A stretch of DNA of 64,000 bases from Ruminococcus bicirculans (ex Wegman et al. 2014) (GCF_000723465.1 NZ_HF545616.1:682001-746000); one strand, 5' to 3'. Numbered from the stretch's first letter, positions 1-9,128 are shown. Program-made: numbers and translations. The notes: a model not told the origin generated them from the letters alone.

Positions 1-788
1 AAGAATTCCGGAAATATCAAAAAATTACCATGGACACACTTATTGAATTTCACCGAGTGTGTGAAAAGAGTAATATAGAATATGAGCTAGCATATGGCTC
101 TCTTTTAGGTGCAATTCGAGATAATGGCCAAATTCCTTGGGATTACGACATAGATGTGTTTGTAGCATTCAAAGACAAGGAGAGATTAATTGAGACATTA
201 AAAAAAGAACTTGATGATAAATACTATTTTTATTGTCCAGAAGTTAATCAAAAATGCAGACATGTCATTATGAGGTTGGCGCCAAAAGGATACAGAAGTG
301 AAGCTCTGCATGTGGATGTATTTTATTATGTTGGAACACCGAATTCTGTAGAAGAACGGAAGCTACATATTGAACAAATAAAAAGGACAGCACATACACG
401 GTATTGTAAACTTGTTAATTGTAAAGAAGAAGCAGGAGGAAATGTGAAAAAATACATTCGCTTAATGCTGGATAAAATGAAATATTCTATGAAAAAAATA
501 GAAGATTTGAAAAATGAGTATGAAAAACTATGCCAAATGTATCCGATTGACAAGTCAGATTATCTTGTGTCTGCCGATGTGTTTGCTGATTGGTATGAAT
601 TTCCAAGAATTCTATTTGAGGAAACAGAACTTTTCCATACAGTTGATGGGACATTTCGTATTCCGAAACAGTATGCAGAATTGCTTACTCTTGTTTATAA
701 GGATTATATGAATATACCAGATTTGGACACAAGAATACGTGAAGTAATGACACATTTTAATTACTTGAAATTTATGGAAAATGCTTAA
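1..788 (+). CDS. licD: LicD-family phosphotransferase, 5' end outside window
   Basis: LicD proteins transfer phosphocholine (or similar phospho-groups) from a CDP-activated donor onto cell-surface glycans. The visible protein has the family's N-terminal signature: a helix with FHRVCEKSNIEYELAYGSLL, then GAIRDNGQIPWDYDIDVF, whose DxD acidic cluster is the nucleotidyltransferase-type metal site. The reading frame stays open to the window edge (codons from base 3), and the residues before the first ATG at 30 fit the usual start of LicD, so the true start is probably off the left end. The licCA-type genes that follow support the phosphocholine role. Confidence 0.88.
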   Translation, partial: EFRKYQKITMDTLIEFHRVCEKSNIEYELAYGSLLGAIRDNGQIPWDYDIDVFVAFKDKERLIETLKKELDDKYYFYCPEVNQKCRHVIMRLAPKGYRSEALHVDVFYYVGTPNSVEERKLHIEQIKRTAHTRYCKLVNCKEEAGGNVKKYIRLMLDKMKYSMKKIEDLKNEYEKLCQMYPIDKSDYLVSADVFADWYEFPRILFEETELFHTVDGTFRIPKQYAELLTLVYKDYMNIPDLDTRIREVMTHFNYLKFMENA

Positions 789-818
789 CGCAGGGTTAGT
801 TTGATGAAAAAAATAGGA

Positions 819-846
819 AGGTTAGCAGAACGCTAACTTCTTATTA
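819..846 (+). terminator. Weak hairpin between licD and licCA
   Basis: GTTAGC and GCTAAC form a 6 bp stem over a 5 nt loop, followed by TTCTTATTAT. It could be a weak terminator or processing site after licD. The T-run is poor, so read-through into the next lic gene is likely. Confidence 0.35.
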
Positions 847-907
847 TATGGCAGTGTTCACAAAAAGCTAAACCAACAATTTCATGAAAAAGGAGAGAAA
901 TAAATAG

Positions 908-2677
908 ATGAATAAACAAGAAAGCGATATTTTAAAGACGCTTATAACAGAACCATTTATAAATCAGAGAATTCTATCAGAAGAGTCCAGGCATTCTTTA
1001 GGTGTAGTAAATCGTTCTATTAAGGAACTTATTAAGACTGGATATTTAGATGAGGAAGTACAACTTACACAAAAAGCTACTGATGAATTTAAACTGAATG
1101 CCCCTAAACGTGCAATTATTCTCGCGGCCGGTTTTGGCATGCGTATGGTGCCAATTAACACAGAAGTCTCTAAAGGTTTATTAGAAGTGAATGGTGAGAC
1201 ATTAATCGAAAGGTTGATTAAGCAACTTCAAGAAGTTGACATAAAAGAAATATACATTATTGTTGGTTTTATGAAGGAGCAGTATGAGTATCTAATTGAT
1301 GAGTATGAAGTAGAACTTGTTGTAAATAAAGAGTATGCTTCAAAAAATAATCTCCATTCGTTGAAACTGGTAGCTGATAGACTAGAAAATGCATATGTGA
1401 TTCCTTGTGATATTTGGTGTGATCTTAATCCATTCCGCCGACATGAGTTGTACTCTTGGTATATGGTCAGCGACTTGGTTGACAGTGAAAGTGACGTTCG
1501 CGTGAATCGGAAGATGGAGTTGGTATCTACTACAGGTAATGTGGGAGGTAATTCAATGGTTGGAATCTGCTATCTTGTGAAGAAAGATGCTAATGTAGTA
1601 AAGGAGCGCATAGAAACACTTTGTCAAAATCGAAAATATGATAATTCATTTTGGGAAAAGGCACTTTACAACAAGAACAAAATGATTGTTGATGCAAGGG
1701 TGGTGCATGCAACGGACGTAGTGGAAATTAATACTTATGAACAACTGCGAGAATTGGATAGTGCCTCCAATCAACTGAAAACAGATGCAATTGAGGTCAT
1801 TTGTAAGAACTTTGATGTAAAGGCTGAAGAGATTTCACAGATTACAGTATTGAAAAAGGGAATGACAAATCGTTCATTTCTTTTTAGCTGCAAAAACAAA
1901 AAATATATTATGCGTATACCGGGAGAGGGCACAGATCAGTTAATCAACCGCAAGGAAGAAGCAGCCGTGTATCATATAATCGCAAGTAAAAACATCTGTG
2001 ATAATATTGCATACATTAATCCTGAAAATGGTTATAAAATCACAGAATTTATGGAAGGAGCCAGAGTATGTGATCCACTGAATGTCGATGATCTTAAAAA
2101 GTGCATGGCAAAACTTCGTGCCTTTCATCAACTAAAACTTTCAGTTGATCATACGTTTGATATCTTTGCTCAGATTGATTTTTATGAGAGCCTTTGGAAT
2201 GGCAATTCATCTGTTTATAAGGACTATCAGAAGACAAAAGAAAATGTGTTGAGTCTTCGAGATTATATTGATTCGCATGTACAGGAGAAGGTTCTAACAC
2301 ATATTGATGCGGTTCCTGATAACTTCCTTTTTACGGAAGAAACATCTGGGAAGGAAGATATCCGTTTGATCGACTGGGAATATGCTGGCATGCAAGATCC
2401 GCATGTTGATATAGCGATGTTTTGCATTTATGCTTTATATAATAAACGTCAGGTTGATAGACTTATCAATATTTATTTTGAAAATAAATGCGATAAGGAG
2501 ACAAGATTAAAAATATATTGCTACATTGCAGCTTGTGGATTGCTTTGGAGTAATTGGTGTGAATATAAAAGAAATCTTGGTGTGGAATTCGGTGAATATT
2601 CATTACGCCAATATCGATTCGCTAAAGATTACTATAAGTTTTTTAAGGAGGAGATGATTGAAAATGAAAGTAGATAA
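908..2677 (+). CDS. LicC-LicA fusion: phosphocholine cytidylyltransferase plus choline kinase, with N-terminal winged-helix-like segment
   Basis: Three parts are visible in 589 residues. Residues 1-65 resemble a small helix-turn-helix. Residues 68-290 are a nucleotidyltransferase with the start motif IILAAGFGMRM, as in LicC (CTP + phosphocholine to CDP-choline). Residues 295-580 are a choline/ethanolamine-kinase-like domain with MTNRSFLF (nucleotide loop), THIDAVPDNFLF (catalytic Brenner-type motif) and LIDWEYAG (metal-binding Asp). One protein could therefore phosphorylate choline and activate it for LicD. AAGGAGAGAAATA lies before the ATG. The stop overlaps the next gene's start. Confidence 0.9.
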   Translation: MNKQESDILKTLITEPFINQRILSEESRHSLGVVNRSIKELIKTGYLDEEVQLTQKATDEFKLNAPKRAIILAAGFGMRMVPINTEVSKGLLEVNGETLIERLIKQLQEVDIKEIYIIVGFMKEQYEYLIDEYEVELVVNKEYASKNNLHSLKLVADRLENAYVIPCDIWCDLNPFRRHELYSWYMVSDLVDSESDVRVNRKMELVSTTGNVGGNSMVGICYLVKKDANVVKERIETLCQNRKYDNSFWEKALYNKNKMIVDARVVHATDVVEINTYEQLRELDSASNQLKTDAIEVICKNFDVKAEEISQITVLKKGMTNRSFLFSCKNKKYIMRIPGEGTDQLINRKEEAAVYHIIASKNICDNIAYINPENGYKITEFMEGARVCDPLNVDDLKKCMAKLRAFHQLKLSVDHTFDIFAQIDFYESLWNGNSSVYKDYQKTKENVLSLRDYIDSHVQEKVLTHIDAVPDNFLFTEETSGKEDIRLIDWEYAGMQDPHVDIAMFCIYALYNKRQVDRLINIYFENKCDKETRLKIYCYIAACGLLWSNWCEYKRNLGVEFGEYSLRQYRFAKDYYKFFKEEMIENESR

Positions 2678-3524
2678 TGCAATTATTATGGCTGCAGGCA
2701 CGGCTAGTCGGTTTGCACCACTCTCTTTTGAAAAACCTAAAGCACTAATTGAAGTGCGTGGAGAGATTTTGATAGAACGACAGATTAAACAGCTTCAAGA
2801 AGCCGGGATTACTGACGTAATAATAGTAACAGGTTATATGTCAGAGCAATTTGATTATCTGAAAGAAAAATATGGTGTCACACTAATTTACAATTCAGAA
2901 TATTTGACTCGCAATAACAATTCTAGCATACATGCTGTAAAAAAATATTTGAAAAATAGTTACATATGTTCATCTGACAATTACTTCTTGACCAATCCAT
3001 TCGAAAAAGAAGTAGACGATAGTTATTATTCGGCTATATTTGCAGATGGACGCACTGAAGAGTGGTGTATTAGTGAAAGTGATGGCATAATTAAAAAAGT
3101 TGTTGTAGGCGGTGAAGATTCATGGATAATGTTAGGACATGTATTTTGGTCAGACGAATTTAGCCGAAAATTTATATCAATTCTTGAGAGGGAATATAAT
3201 CAACCAGAAACAGCCAATAAATTATGGGAAACAATTTATATTGAGCATATTGATGAACTTAGGATGAAAATTCGTAAATATCCATCAGATTTTATTTTTG
3301 AGTTTGATACATTAGATGAATTGAGAGGGTTTGATAAAACATATGTGAATAATACCAGATCAAATATTATAAAAGAAATTGCAGAGAAATTAGATATTAC
3401 AGAAGATAGAATAATTGATATCAAGTCCTTTAAGGATTGCAACAATGCTGCAGCTGGATTTTCATTTAATGCTGGGAAAAAATATAAATATTATTACGAT
3501 TCGAAGAAAATGGAGGAAATATAG
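2664..3524 (+). CDS. Second LicC-like nucleotidyltransferase
   Basis: A sugar-phosphate/phosphocholine nucleotidyltransferase starting IIMAAGTASRF, with the lysine-containing FEKPKALIEV segment and a metal-binding SSDNYF. The ATG at 2664 is preferred because AAGGAGGAG (2645-2653) is well spaced from it; a TTG at 2658 is too close. It overlaps the previous gene, so coupled translation is likely. The last 50 residues resemble the linker and first kinase strand of the LicC-LicA protein and then stop, which suggests a copy that lost its kinase half. Its exact substrate is inferred only from context. Confidence 0.82.
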   Translation: MKVDNAIIMAAGTASRFAPLSFEKPKALIEVRGEILIERQIKQLQEAGITDVIIVTGYMSEQFDYLKEKYGVTLIYNSEYLTRNNNSSIHAVKKYLKNSYICSSDNYFLTNPFEKEVDDSYYSAIFADGRTEEWCISESDGIIKKVVVGGEDSWIMLGHVFWSDEFSRKFISILEREYNQPETANKLWETIYIEHIDELRMKIRKYPSDFIFEFDTLDELRGFDKTYVNNTRSNIIKEIAEKLDITEDRIIDIKSFKDCNNAAAGFSFNAGKKYKYYYDSKKMEEI

Positions 3525-5054
3525 ATGAATAAATTAAATAGCAAAAGAATAGACTGGCTTATTACATTGGCTCCGTTTATTATTATCATTTCATTAGCTG
3601 GTGTGTTATTTGCATTTCCAAATGAGTCAAATACTATTATAAGCAAGGTTCGATATTTTTTTGGTGATACAGTGGGAATTTATTATTTAATAATTGGCGT
3701 TGCTGTGTTGATAGTTTCAATTTATTTGGCTATTTCAAAATATGGGGATGTAGTCTTAGGTGAGCCAAATGAAAAGCCAAGATATTCATTTTTTGGATGG
3801 GGCAGTATGATGTTCACCTGCGGATTAGCAGCGGATATTTTATTCTATTCGTTTGCTGAATGGGTGATGTATGCAACAAATCCTCATATTGAAGAACTGG
3901 GTTCAGTAGCTGAATGGGCAGGTGTTTTTCCACTTTTTCATTGGAGTTTTATTCCGTGGGCGTTTTATCTGGTGCTTGCTGTAGCATTTGGTTTTATGTT
4001 ACATGTCAAAAAAATAAATCGCCAGAGATATTCTGAAGCATGCAGACCAATCATAGGGAAGCATGCAGATGGTATTTTAGGCCGTATAATTGACTTGTTT
4101 GCGCTGTTTGCTCTTCTTGCTGGAACAGCAACGACTTTTAGTGTTGCAACACCACTTTTAGCAGCAATCATCGTAAAATTATTTGGAATAACGATTAGCA
4201 GAACCGTAGTTACTGTCATTATTTTAGTCATTACATGTGCAGTGTATACATATGCAGTATTACATGGATTTAAGGGAATTAGTTTTTTGGCGAAACTTTG
4301 TATATATCTTTTCTTTGGACTGTTATTAATTGTTTTACTTATAGGTGGACAAGGAAAATTTATTATTGAAAATGGTTTTCAAAGTTTGGGGAAAATGTTG
4401 CAGAATTTTATAGAATTAAGTACATTTACAGATCCGGGTCGTACTAGTAATTTTCCGCAAGATTGGACAATTTATTATTGGGCGTATTGGATGGTTTGGT
4501 CTGTTGCGGCTCCATTTTTTATAGGTAATATTTCGCGTGGTAGAACGATAAAACAGACGATTCTTGGCGGGTATGTATTTGGTGTAGGATCGACAATAGT
4601 CAGCTTTGTGGTACTTGGTAATTATGGTTTAGGACTTCAAGTGAGCGAAAAAACAGATTTTATTTCACAATATGTAGCGGATGGAGACCTTTACGGATTG
4701 ATTCTTAATATTATAGATACAATGCCGATGGCAAATGTGATTTTAGTAATTACAGTGTTATGCATGATTGCATTTTATGCCACATCATTTGACTCCATTG
4801 CATACACTGCAGCTTGTTATAGTTACAAAAAACTAGGAGAAAATGAACACCCGCATAAATTAATCGAATTATTGTGGTGTCTATTGTTGATTGTACTCCC
4901 AATAGCTTTAGTCTTTTCAGAAAGTTCGATGAATAATATTCAAAGTATAAGTATCATTTCTGCGTTTCCGATTGGAATAATTATGATAGTTATGATTATA
5001 AGCTTTTTTAAAGATTTAAAAAAATATATAATTGAAAAAGATAAGAGTAGATAA
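3525..5054 (+). CDS. BCCT-family betaine/carnitine/choline transporter
   Basis: A 509-residue membrane protein with about 12 hydrophobic segments and the BCCT hallmarks: FFGWGSMMFTCGLAADILFYSFAEW near residues 90-115 and the conserved tryptophan-rich stretch DWTIYYWAYWMVWSVAAPFF near 310-330. BCCT carriers import quaternary ammonium compounds. In a lic operon it most likely supplies choline, replacing the LicB permease seen elsewhere. The ATG directly follows the licC stop, with TGGAGG upstream, so it is co-transcribed. Confidence 0.9.
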   Translation: MNKLNSKRIDWLITLAPFIIIISLAGVLFAFPNESNTIISKVRYFFGDTVGIYYLIIGVAVLIVSIYLAISKYGDVVLGEPNEKPRYSFFGWGSMMFTCGLAADILFYSFAEWVMYATNPHIEELGSVAEWAGVFPLFHWSFIPWAFYLVLAVAFGFMLHVKKINRQRYSEACRPIIGKHADGILGRIIDLFALFALLAGTATTFSVATPLLAAIIVKLFGITISRTVVTVIILVITCAVYTYAVLHGFKGISFLAKLCIYLFFGLLLIVLLIGGQGKFIIENGFQSLGKMLQNFIELSTFTDPGRTSNFPQDWTIYYWAYWMVWSVAAPFFIGNISRGRTIKQTILGGYVFGVGSTIVSFVVLGNYGLGLQVSEKTDFISQYVADGDLYGLILNIIDTMPMANVILVITVLCMIAFYATSFDSIAYTAACYSYKKLGENEHPHKLIELLWCLLLIVLPIALVFSESSMNNIQSISIISAFPIGIIMIVMIISFFKDLKKYIIEKDKSR

Positions 5055-5162
5055 AAACAAAAACTTGTAAAAAGGCAGGAGCCGCAGCGACCCTCTGAAA
5101 AAAGTCTGTAAAAAGTCAGTCAACTGTGGTAAAATATAAATAACACAGGAGGCTGATTTTTT

Positions 5163-5940
5163 ATGGGAAGAAGAAAAAGAGAACCAATGAGCGAAGAAAA
5201 AAAGAACATCATCGGAATGCTGCTAGAGGAGTATGATATCCGGTCAGCAAAGGATATAGAAGATGCTCTGAAAGATCTTCTTGGCGGCACTATACAGGAA
5301 ATGCTTGAATCCGAAATGGACGAACATCTCGGATATGGCGCTTATGAGCATTCTGACAATCCGGACTACCGAAATGGTAAGAAACCAAGAAAATACGTGG
5401 AAACTTCGGAGAAACGGAAATTGAAGTACCGCAGGATCGCGACGGAACATTTGAGCCAAAGGTCGTAATGAAGCGTCAAAAGGATATTTCAGGTATCGGA
5501 CCGTTCATCAGGTGCGAAATACGCTGAAATACGTTGGCGAAAAAAACAAGAAAGAATTTGCTAATGATCTGAAAACAATTTACCATGCGCCGTCTGAGGA
5601 CGCTGCACTTGAACAGCTTGAGCGTGTGACGGAGAAGTGGGAAAAGGATTATCCCAATGCTATGAAAAGCTGGTACAAGAATTGGGACGTCATATCGCCG
5701 ATTTTTAAGTTTTCAGCGGAGGTCAGAAAGGTCATTTACATCACCAACGCCATCGAAAGCCTTAACAGCGGATACCGCCGTCTGAACAAGCAGAGAAGCG
5801 TATTTCCAAGCGATACAGCGCTCCTGAAGGCTCTGTATCTGGCAACCCATGAGATTACAAAGAAGTGGACTCTGCCGCTGAGAAACTGTGGCAGAGTTCT
5901 TGGCGAGCTGGAGATCATGTACCCCGACAGGCTTGGCTGA
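5163..5940 (+). pseudogene. IS256-family (Mutator-type) transposase with central deletion
   Basis: The first part (5163-5468) is a typical IS256 N-terminus, including EMLESEMDEHLGYG and NPDYRNGKKPRK. It shifts frame and runs on to an RQKDISGIG-like segment near 5467-5498. That segment joins directly to HQVRNTLKYVGEKNKKEF near 5505, which belongs about 150 residues further on in intact relatives. The C-terminal part (to 5940) retains YITNAIESLNSGYRRLNKQR. The deletion removes most of the DDE catalytic core, so the element cannot transpose by itself. CAGGAGG precedes the ATG. No convincing pair of terminal inverted repeats was found. Confidence 0.85.
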
Positions 5941-6011
5941 GCGAGCCGCTGAAAATCAGCCTGATTCCATTGCGCTGCGCTCCATTCCAGCAGACTGACT
6001 GTTGAAGAAGC

Positions 6012-6040
6012 TTGACAAATTACGGTATTTATTGTATACT
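6012..6040 (+). promoter_or_regulatory. Sigma-A promoter for the nudix-glmS unit
   Basis: TTGACA (6012-6017), a 17 bp spacer and TATACT (6035-6040). It points at the cupin remnant, Nudix gene and glmS, and is the only strong promoter seen upstream of them. Confidence 0.7.
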
Positions 6041-6045
6041 GTAAA

Positions 6046-6076
6046 AAAAATGAGCGGCTGTTTTTCAAGCCGCTCC
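6046..6076 (-). terminator. Rho-independent terminator on the minus strand
   Basis: GAGCGGCT/AGCCGCTC forms an 8 bp stem with an 8 nt loop. On the minus strand it is followed by ATTTTTTTT. On the plus strand it lies just after the promoter and lacks an immediate T-run, so it should mainly stop minus-strand reading. Confidence 0.5.
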
Positions 6077-6082
6077 ACAATA

Positions 6083-6256
6083 TCGTTTTTTATCACTGTT
6101 GTTGAATTTACAGAGATTTTTTCGCAGGGCCACATGATACCTGGCTGGACCCATAACATTATCAATCTCAGTGATACTGAGGATCTTGTTACTGTTATGA
6201 CCTGCAATGAGATATTTGATCCAAGTCACCCTGATACTTTTGGGGAGCCTGTGTAA
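6083..6256 (+). pseudogene. C-terminal remnant of a CapF/WbjC-type sugar reductase (cupin tail)
   Basis: The frame ending at 6256 reads GWTHNIINLSDTEDLVTVM followed by CNEIFDPSHPDTFGEPV. This matches the end of the C-terminal cupin of CapF-type enzymes, which make UDP-N-acetyl-L-fucosamine precursors for capsules. All upstream domains are missing and no start codon or ribosome site belongs to it. It is a leftover of a capsule gene cluster, probably truncated by the rearrangement that left the IS256 scar just upstream. Its stop overlaps the Nudix start (TAATG). Confidence 0.65.
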
Positions 6257-6714
6257 TGTCAGAATACATAAGATCCCTCCGCCAGCACCTAGGCCACACC
6301 CCTCTGCTGCAGGTGGGAGCAAGCGTAATAGTAATAAACGAAGCAGGACAAATGCTCATGCAGCAGAGAACAGACTGCGGAAGCTGGGGATATGCAGGCG
6401 GCTCGGTGGAACTTGGTGAGTCTGTTGAGCAAACAGCCGAAAGAGAGCTTTTTGAGGAAACAGGTCTTAAAGCAAAAAAGCTCGAACTGCTTGGCGTCTA
6501 TTCAGGTGAAAAAATGCAGTATACTTACCCCAACGGCGATAAGGTGTCAAACGTTGATATCGTCTACACCTGCCACGAGTATACAGGCGAGCTTAAAATG
6601 CAGGCTTCTGAGGTGTCGCAGCTTAAATTTATTGATATCTGCGACCTGCCGGAGGATATTTTTCCTCCAAATAGACCTGCTATAGAAGATTACATCAACA
6701 AAAATAAAATTTAA
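6256..6714 (+). CDS. Nudix hydrolase
   Basis: A 152-residue protein with a full Nudix box: G at about 49, then five residues, E, seven residues and RELFEETGL, matching Gx5Ex7REUxEExGU. It should hydrolyse a nucleoside diphosphate linked to another group; the substrate cannot be read from sequence. The ATG overlaps the stop of the CapF remnant and only a weak GGGGAG precedes it. Fourteen bases separate it from glmS, so the two are probably one transcript. Confidence 0.9.
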   Translation: MSEYIRSLRQHLGHTPLLQVGASVIVINEAGQMLMQQRTDCGSWGYAGGSVELGESVEQTAERELFEETGLKAKKLELLGVYSGEKMQYTYPNGDKVSNVDIVYTCHEYTGELKMQASEVSQLKFIDICDLPEDIFPPNRPAIEDYINKNKI

Positions 6715-6727
6715 AGGAGACACTGTT

Positions 6728-8566
6728 ATGTGCGGAATTGTTGGATTTACTGGAAATAACGAGGCAGCCCCGATCCTCTTGGACGGCCTGTCAAAGCTTG
6801 AGTATAGAGGCTATGACTCTGCCGGTATCGCTGTAAGAAATGGTGACGCAGAGCCTGAGATCGTAAAAGCTAAAGGCAAGCTGAAAGTCCTAAAGGAAAT
6901 GACTAACGACGGCAAGGCTGTAAAAGGCGCTTGCGGTATAGGCCATACCCGTTGGGCTACCCATGGCGAGCCGTCAACTGTAAACGCCCACCCTCATTGC
7001 AGCGACGATGAAAATGTTATCGCCGTACATAACGGTATTATCGAGAATTATCAGGAGCTTCGTGAAAAGCTTATCAAAAAAGGATATACCTTTAAGTCAG
7101 AAACTGATACAGAAGTTGCCGTAAAGCTTATCGACTATTATTACAAAAAGTACCTGGGTACTCCTGTTGACGCTCTTAATCATGCCCTCGTTCGTATCCG
7201 TGGCTCTTATGCCCTCGCTGTTATGTTCAAGGACTATCCCGGAGAAATATATGCCGCAAGAAAAGACAGCCCTATGATAATAGGCGTTACAGGCGGCGAA
7301 AGCTACCTTGCTTCTGACGTTCCTGCAATACTTAAGTATACAAGAAATGTCTACTATATAGGCAATATGGAGCTTGCAAAACTTACAAAAGGCGCAGTTG
7401 CTTTCTACAATCTCGATGGCGAAGAAATACAGAAAGAAATGAAAACTATCGAGTGGGACGCAGAAGCTGCAGAAAAAAGCGGCTATGAGCATTTTATGCT
7501 CAAAGAAATACACGAACAGCCAAAGGTGATAAAGGATACTATCAATTCTGTGCTTACAGATGGAAATATAAGTTTTGAAAGCGTCGGACTTTCTGACGAG
7601 GATATGAAAAATATCCAGCAGGTGTATATAGTTGCCTGCGGCTCTGCCTACCATGTTGGTATGGTGGCTCAGTATGTTATCGAAGAACTGACTTCACTAT
7701 CTGTCCGTGTGGAACTTGCTTCTGAGTTCAGATACAGACAAATGAAGCTTGCAAAGAATAGCCTCGCTATTATCATCAGCCAGTCGGGCGAAACTGCCGA
7801 CAGCCTCGCGGCATTAAGACTTTGTAAAGAAAAAGGAGTAAAAACTCTCGGTATCGTAAACGTTGTTGGTTCATCTATCGCAAGAGAAGCTGATAATGTC
7901 TTCTATACCCTCGCAGGCCCTGAAATATCCGTCGCAACAACTAAAGCCTATAGCTGTCAGCTCGTTGCCGCATATCTCCTTGCAATGCAGTTTGCAAAAG
8001 CAAGAGGTGAGATATCCGACGAAAGATTTGCTCAGCTCGTTGAGGAGATTAATACTATCCCTGAAAAGATAGATAAAATTCTCGAGGATAAGGAACGCTT
8101 GCAGTGGTTTGCTTCAAAGGTAGTGAATATAAAGGACGCATTCTTTATCGGCAGAGGTATCGACTATGCAGTAGGCATGGAGGGAAGCCTTAAACTCAAA
8201 GAAATAAGCTACATCCATTCCGAAGCATATGCAGCAGGCGAGCTTAAGCATGGCCCTATCAGCCTTATCGAGGACGGAACTGTCGTGTTCAGCGTGGTAA
8301 CACAGTCTGCACTTTATGAAAAGACCATAAGCAATATGGTCGAGGTAAAAAGCCGTGGAGCAAAGCTTTTCGGACTTACTACCTATGGGAATTATGCTAT
8401 GGAGGACGTTGCTGACTTCACAGTTTACACGCCAAGGATAGATAACCTTTTTGCGGCAAGCCTTTCAGTAGTACCGCTTCAGCTTTTGTCATATTATGTA
8501 TCAGTAGGAAAGGGCTATGACGTTGATAAGCCGAGAAATCTTGCAAAGAGCGTTACGGTGGAGTAA
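6728..8566 (+). CDS. glmS: Glutamine--fructose-6-phosphate aminotransferase
   Basis: A full-length (612 aa) GlmS that makes glucosamine-6-phosphate, the first committed step to UDP-GlcNAc for peptidoglycan. The mature N-terminus begins with the catalytic cysteine in MCGIVGFTG. The glutaminase domain carries YRGYDSAG and GHTRWATHG. Two SIS sugar-isomerase domains follow, with SQSGETADS near 350 and a C-terminus ending KSVTVE. AAGGAGA precedes the ATG. The glmS ribozyme often placed before this gene in Firmicutes cannot fit, because the Nudix gene ends 13 bases upstream. Confidence 0.97.
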   Translation: MCGIVGFTGNNEAAPILLDGLSKLEYRGYDSAGIAVRNGDAEPEIVKAKGKLKVLKEMTNDGKAVKGACGIGHTRWATHGEPSTVNAHPHCSDDENVIAVHNGIIENYQELREKLIKKGYTFKSETDTEVAVKLIDYYYKKYLGTPVDALNHALVRIRGSYALAVMFKDYPGEIYAARKDSPMIIGVTGGESYLASDVPAILKYTRNVYYIGNMELAKLTKGAVAFYNLDGEEIQKEMKTIEWDAEAAEKSGYEHFMLKEIHEQPKVIKDTINSVLTDGNISFESVGLSDEDMKNIQQVYIVACGSAYHVGMVAQYVIEELTSLSVRVELASEFRYRQMKLAKNSLAIIISQSGETADSLAALRLCKEKGVKTLGIVNVVGSSIAREADNVFYTLAGPEISVATTKAYSCQLVAAYLLAMQFAKARGEISDERFAQLVEEINTIPEKIDKILEDKERLQWFASKVVNIKDAFFIGRGIDYAVGMEGSLKLKEISYIHSEAYAAGELKHGPISLIEDGTVVFSVVTQSALYEKTISNMVEVKSRGAKLFGLTTYGNYAMEDVADFTVYTPRIDNLFAASLSVVPLQLLSYYVSVGKGYDVDKPRNLAKSVTVE

Positions 8567-9002
8567 AAAGAGAAAAATACTTACATCGCTGTTTGCAGTG
8601 TACATCTTTGCCGTCCTCTGGCTCACACTCATAGACAGACAGTGGGGAGAACGTCAGGCGGAACTTATGCCCTTCTGGGAGGTGCGAAACCTTTTGGAGA
8701 ACATAAGCATCAAGTATCTGCGGGATTTTTGGCTGGTACAGATTTTCGGAAACATTGCAATGTTTATACCTTTGGGTGTTTTGCTGCCATATCTTTTAAA
8801 CGTCACAAAGTTCAAAAAAGTTTTCCTTATGTCCCTTGCCTTTTCAGCAGGTATCGAGATAACGCAGTATATCACAGGCAGAGGGCTTTGTGAATTTGAT
8901 GATGTTTTCAACAACACTCTCGGGGCATGCGTGGGGTTCACATCTTGGCGTTTAAAGATGAGATACAATAAAAAATACAAGAATGAGCAAAGTCCGTGGT
9001 AA
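8517..9002 (+). CDS. VanZ-like membrane protein
   Basis: A protein of about 160 residues with four hydrophobic segments and VanZ-family motifs: LMPFWEVRN after the first helix, FGNIAMFIPLGVLLP in the second, AGIEITQYITGRG, and CEFDDVFNNTLGACVGF. VanZ relatives affect glycopeptide resistance, but most have no known role. The ATG at 8517 overlaps glmS by 50 bp; a later TTG at 8541 is also possible and no clear ribosome site decides. It shares the glmS terminator. Confidence 0.82.
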   Translation: MTLISREILQRALRWSKKRKILTSLFAVYIFAVLWLTLIDRQWGERQAELMPFWEVRNLLENISIKYLRDFWLVQIFGNIAMFIPLGVLLPYLLNVTKFKKVFLMSLAFSAGIEITQYITGRGLCEFDDVFNNTLGACVGFTSWRLKMRYNKKYKNEQSPW

Positions 9003-9015
9003 CAGGCTTTGCTCT

Positions 9016-9044
9016 AAGGCAATATATTTTAGTATTGCCTTTTT
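9016..9044 (+). terminator. Terminator after glmS-vanZ
   Basis: AAGGCAATA and TATTGCCTT form a perfect 9 bp stem over an 8 nt loop, followed by TTT. A second hairpin just upstream (GAGCAAAG/CTTTGCTC) overlaps the end of the VanZ gene. Confidence 0.75.
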
Positions 9045-9119
9045 GCAAGCATAGTACAATGGTCAGTATACAAGCTTCCCAAGCTTGGGATGCGGGTTCG
9101 ATTCCCGTTGCTTGCTCCA
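9045..9119 (+). tRNA. tRNA-Gly (anticodon CCC)
   Basis: A cloverleaf can be drawn: acceptor GCAAGCA/TGCTTGC, D-arm with AATGGTCAGT, anticodon stem CAAGC/GCTTG around loop TTCCCAA (anticodon CCC), T-arm GCGGG TTCGATT CCCGT, and an encoded CCA end. The toxin island begins about 110 bp downstream, so this gene is a plausible historical integration target. No duplicated tRNA end was seen in the window. Confidence 0.95.
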
Positions 9120-9128
9120 AATAGCTGA

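Noticed and set aside
5055-6002. Terminal inverted repeats of the IS256 element
   Set aside because: GACCCTCTGAAAAAAGTCTG on the left has no convincing partner on the right; that end may be lost.
6600-6727. glmS ribozyme upstream of glmS
   Set aside because: The Nudix gene ends 13 bases before glmS, and no ribozyme core is seen upstream of the Nudix start.
7097-7654. 185-codon minus-strand frame in glmS
   Set aside because: A shadow of the glmS coding strand, with no ribosome site.
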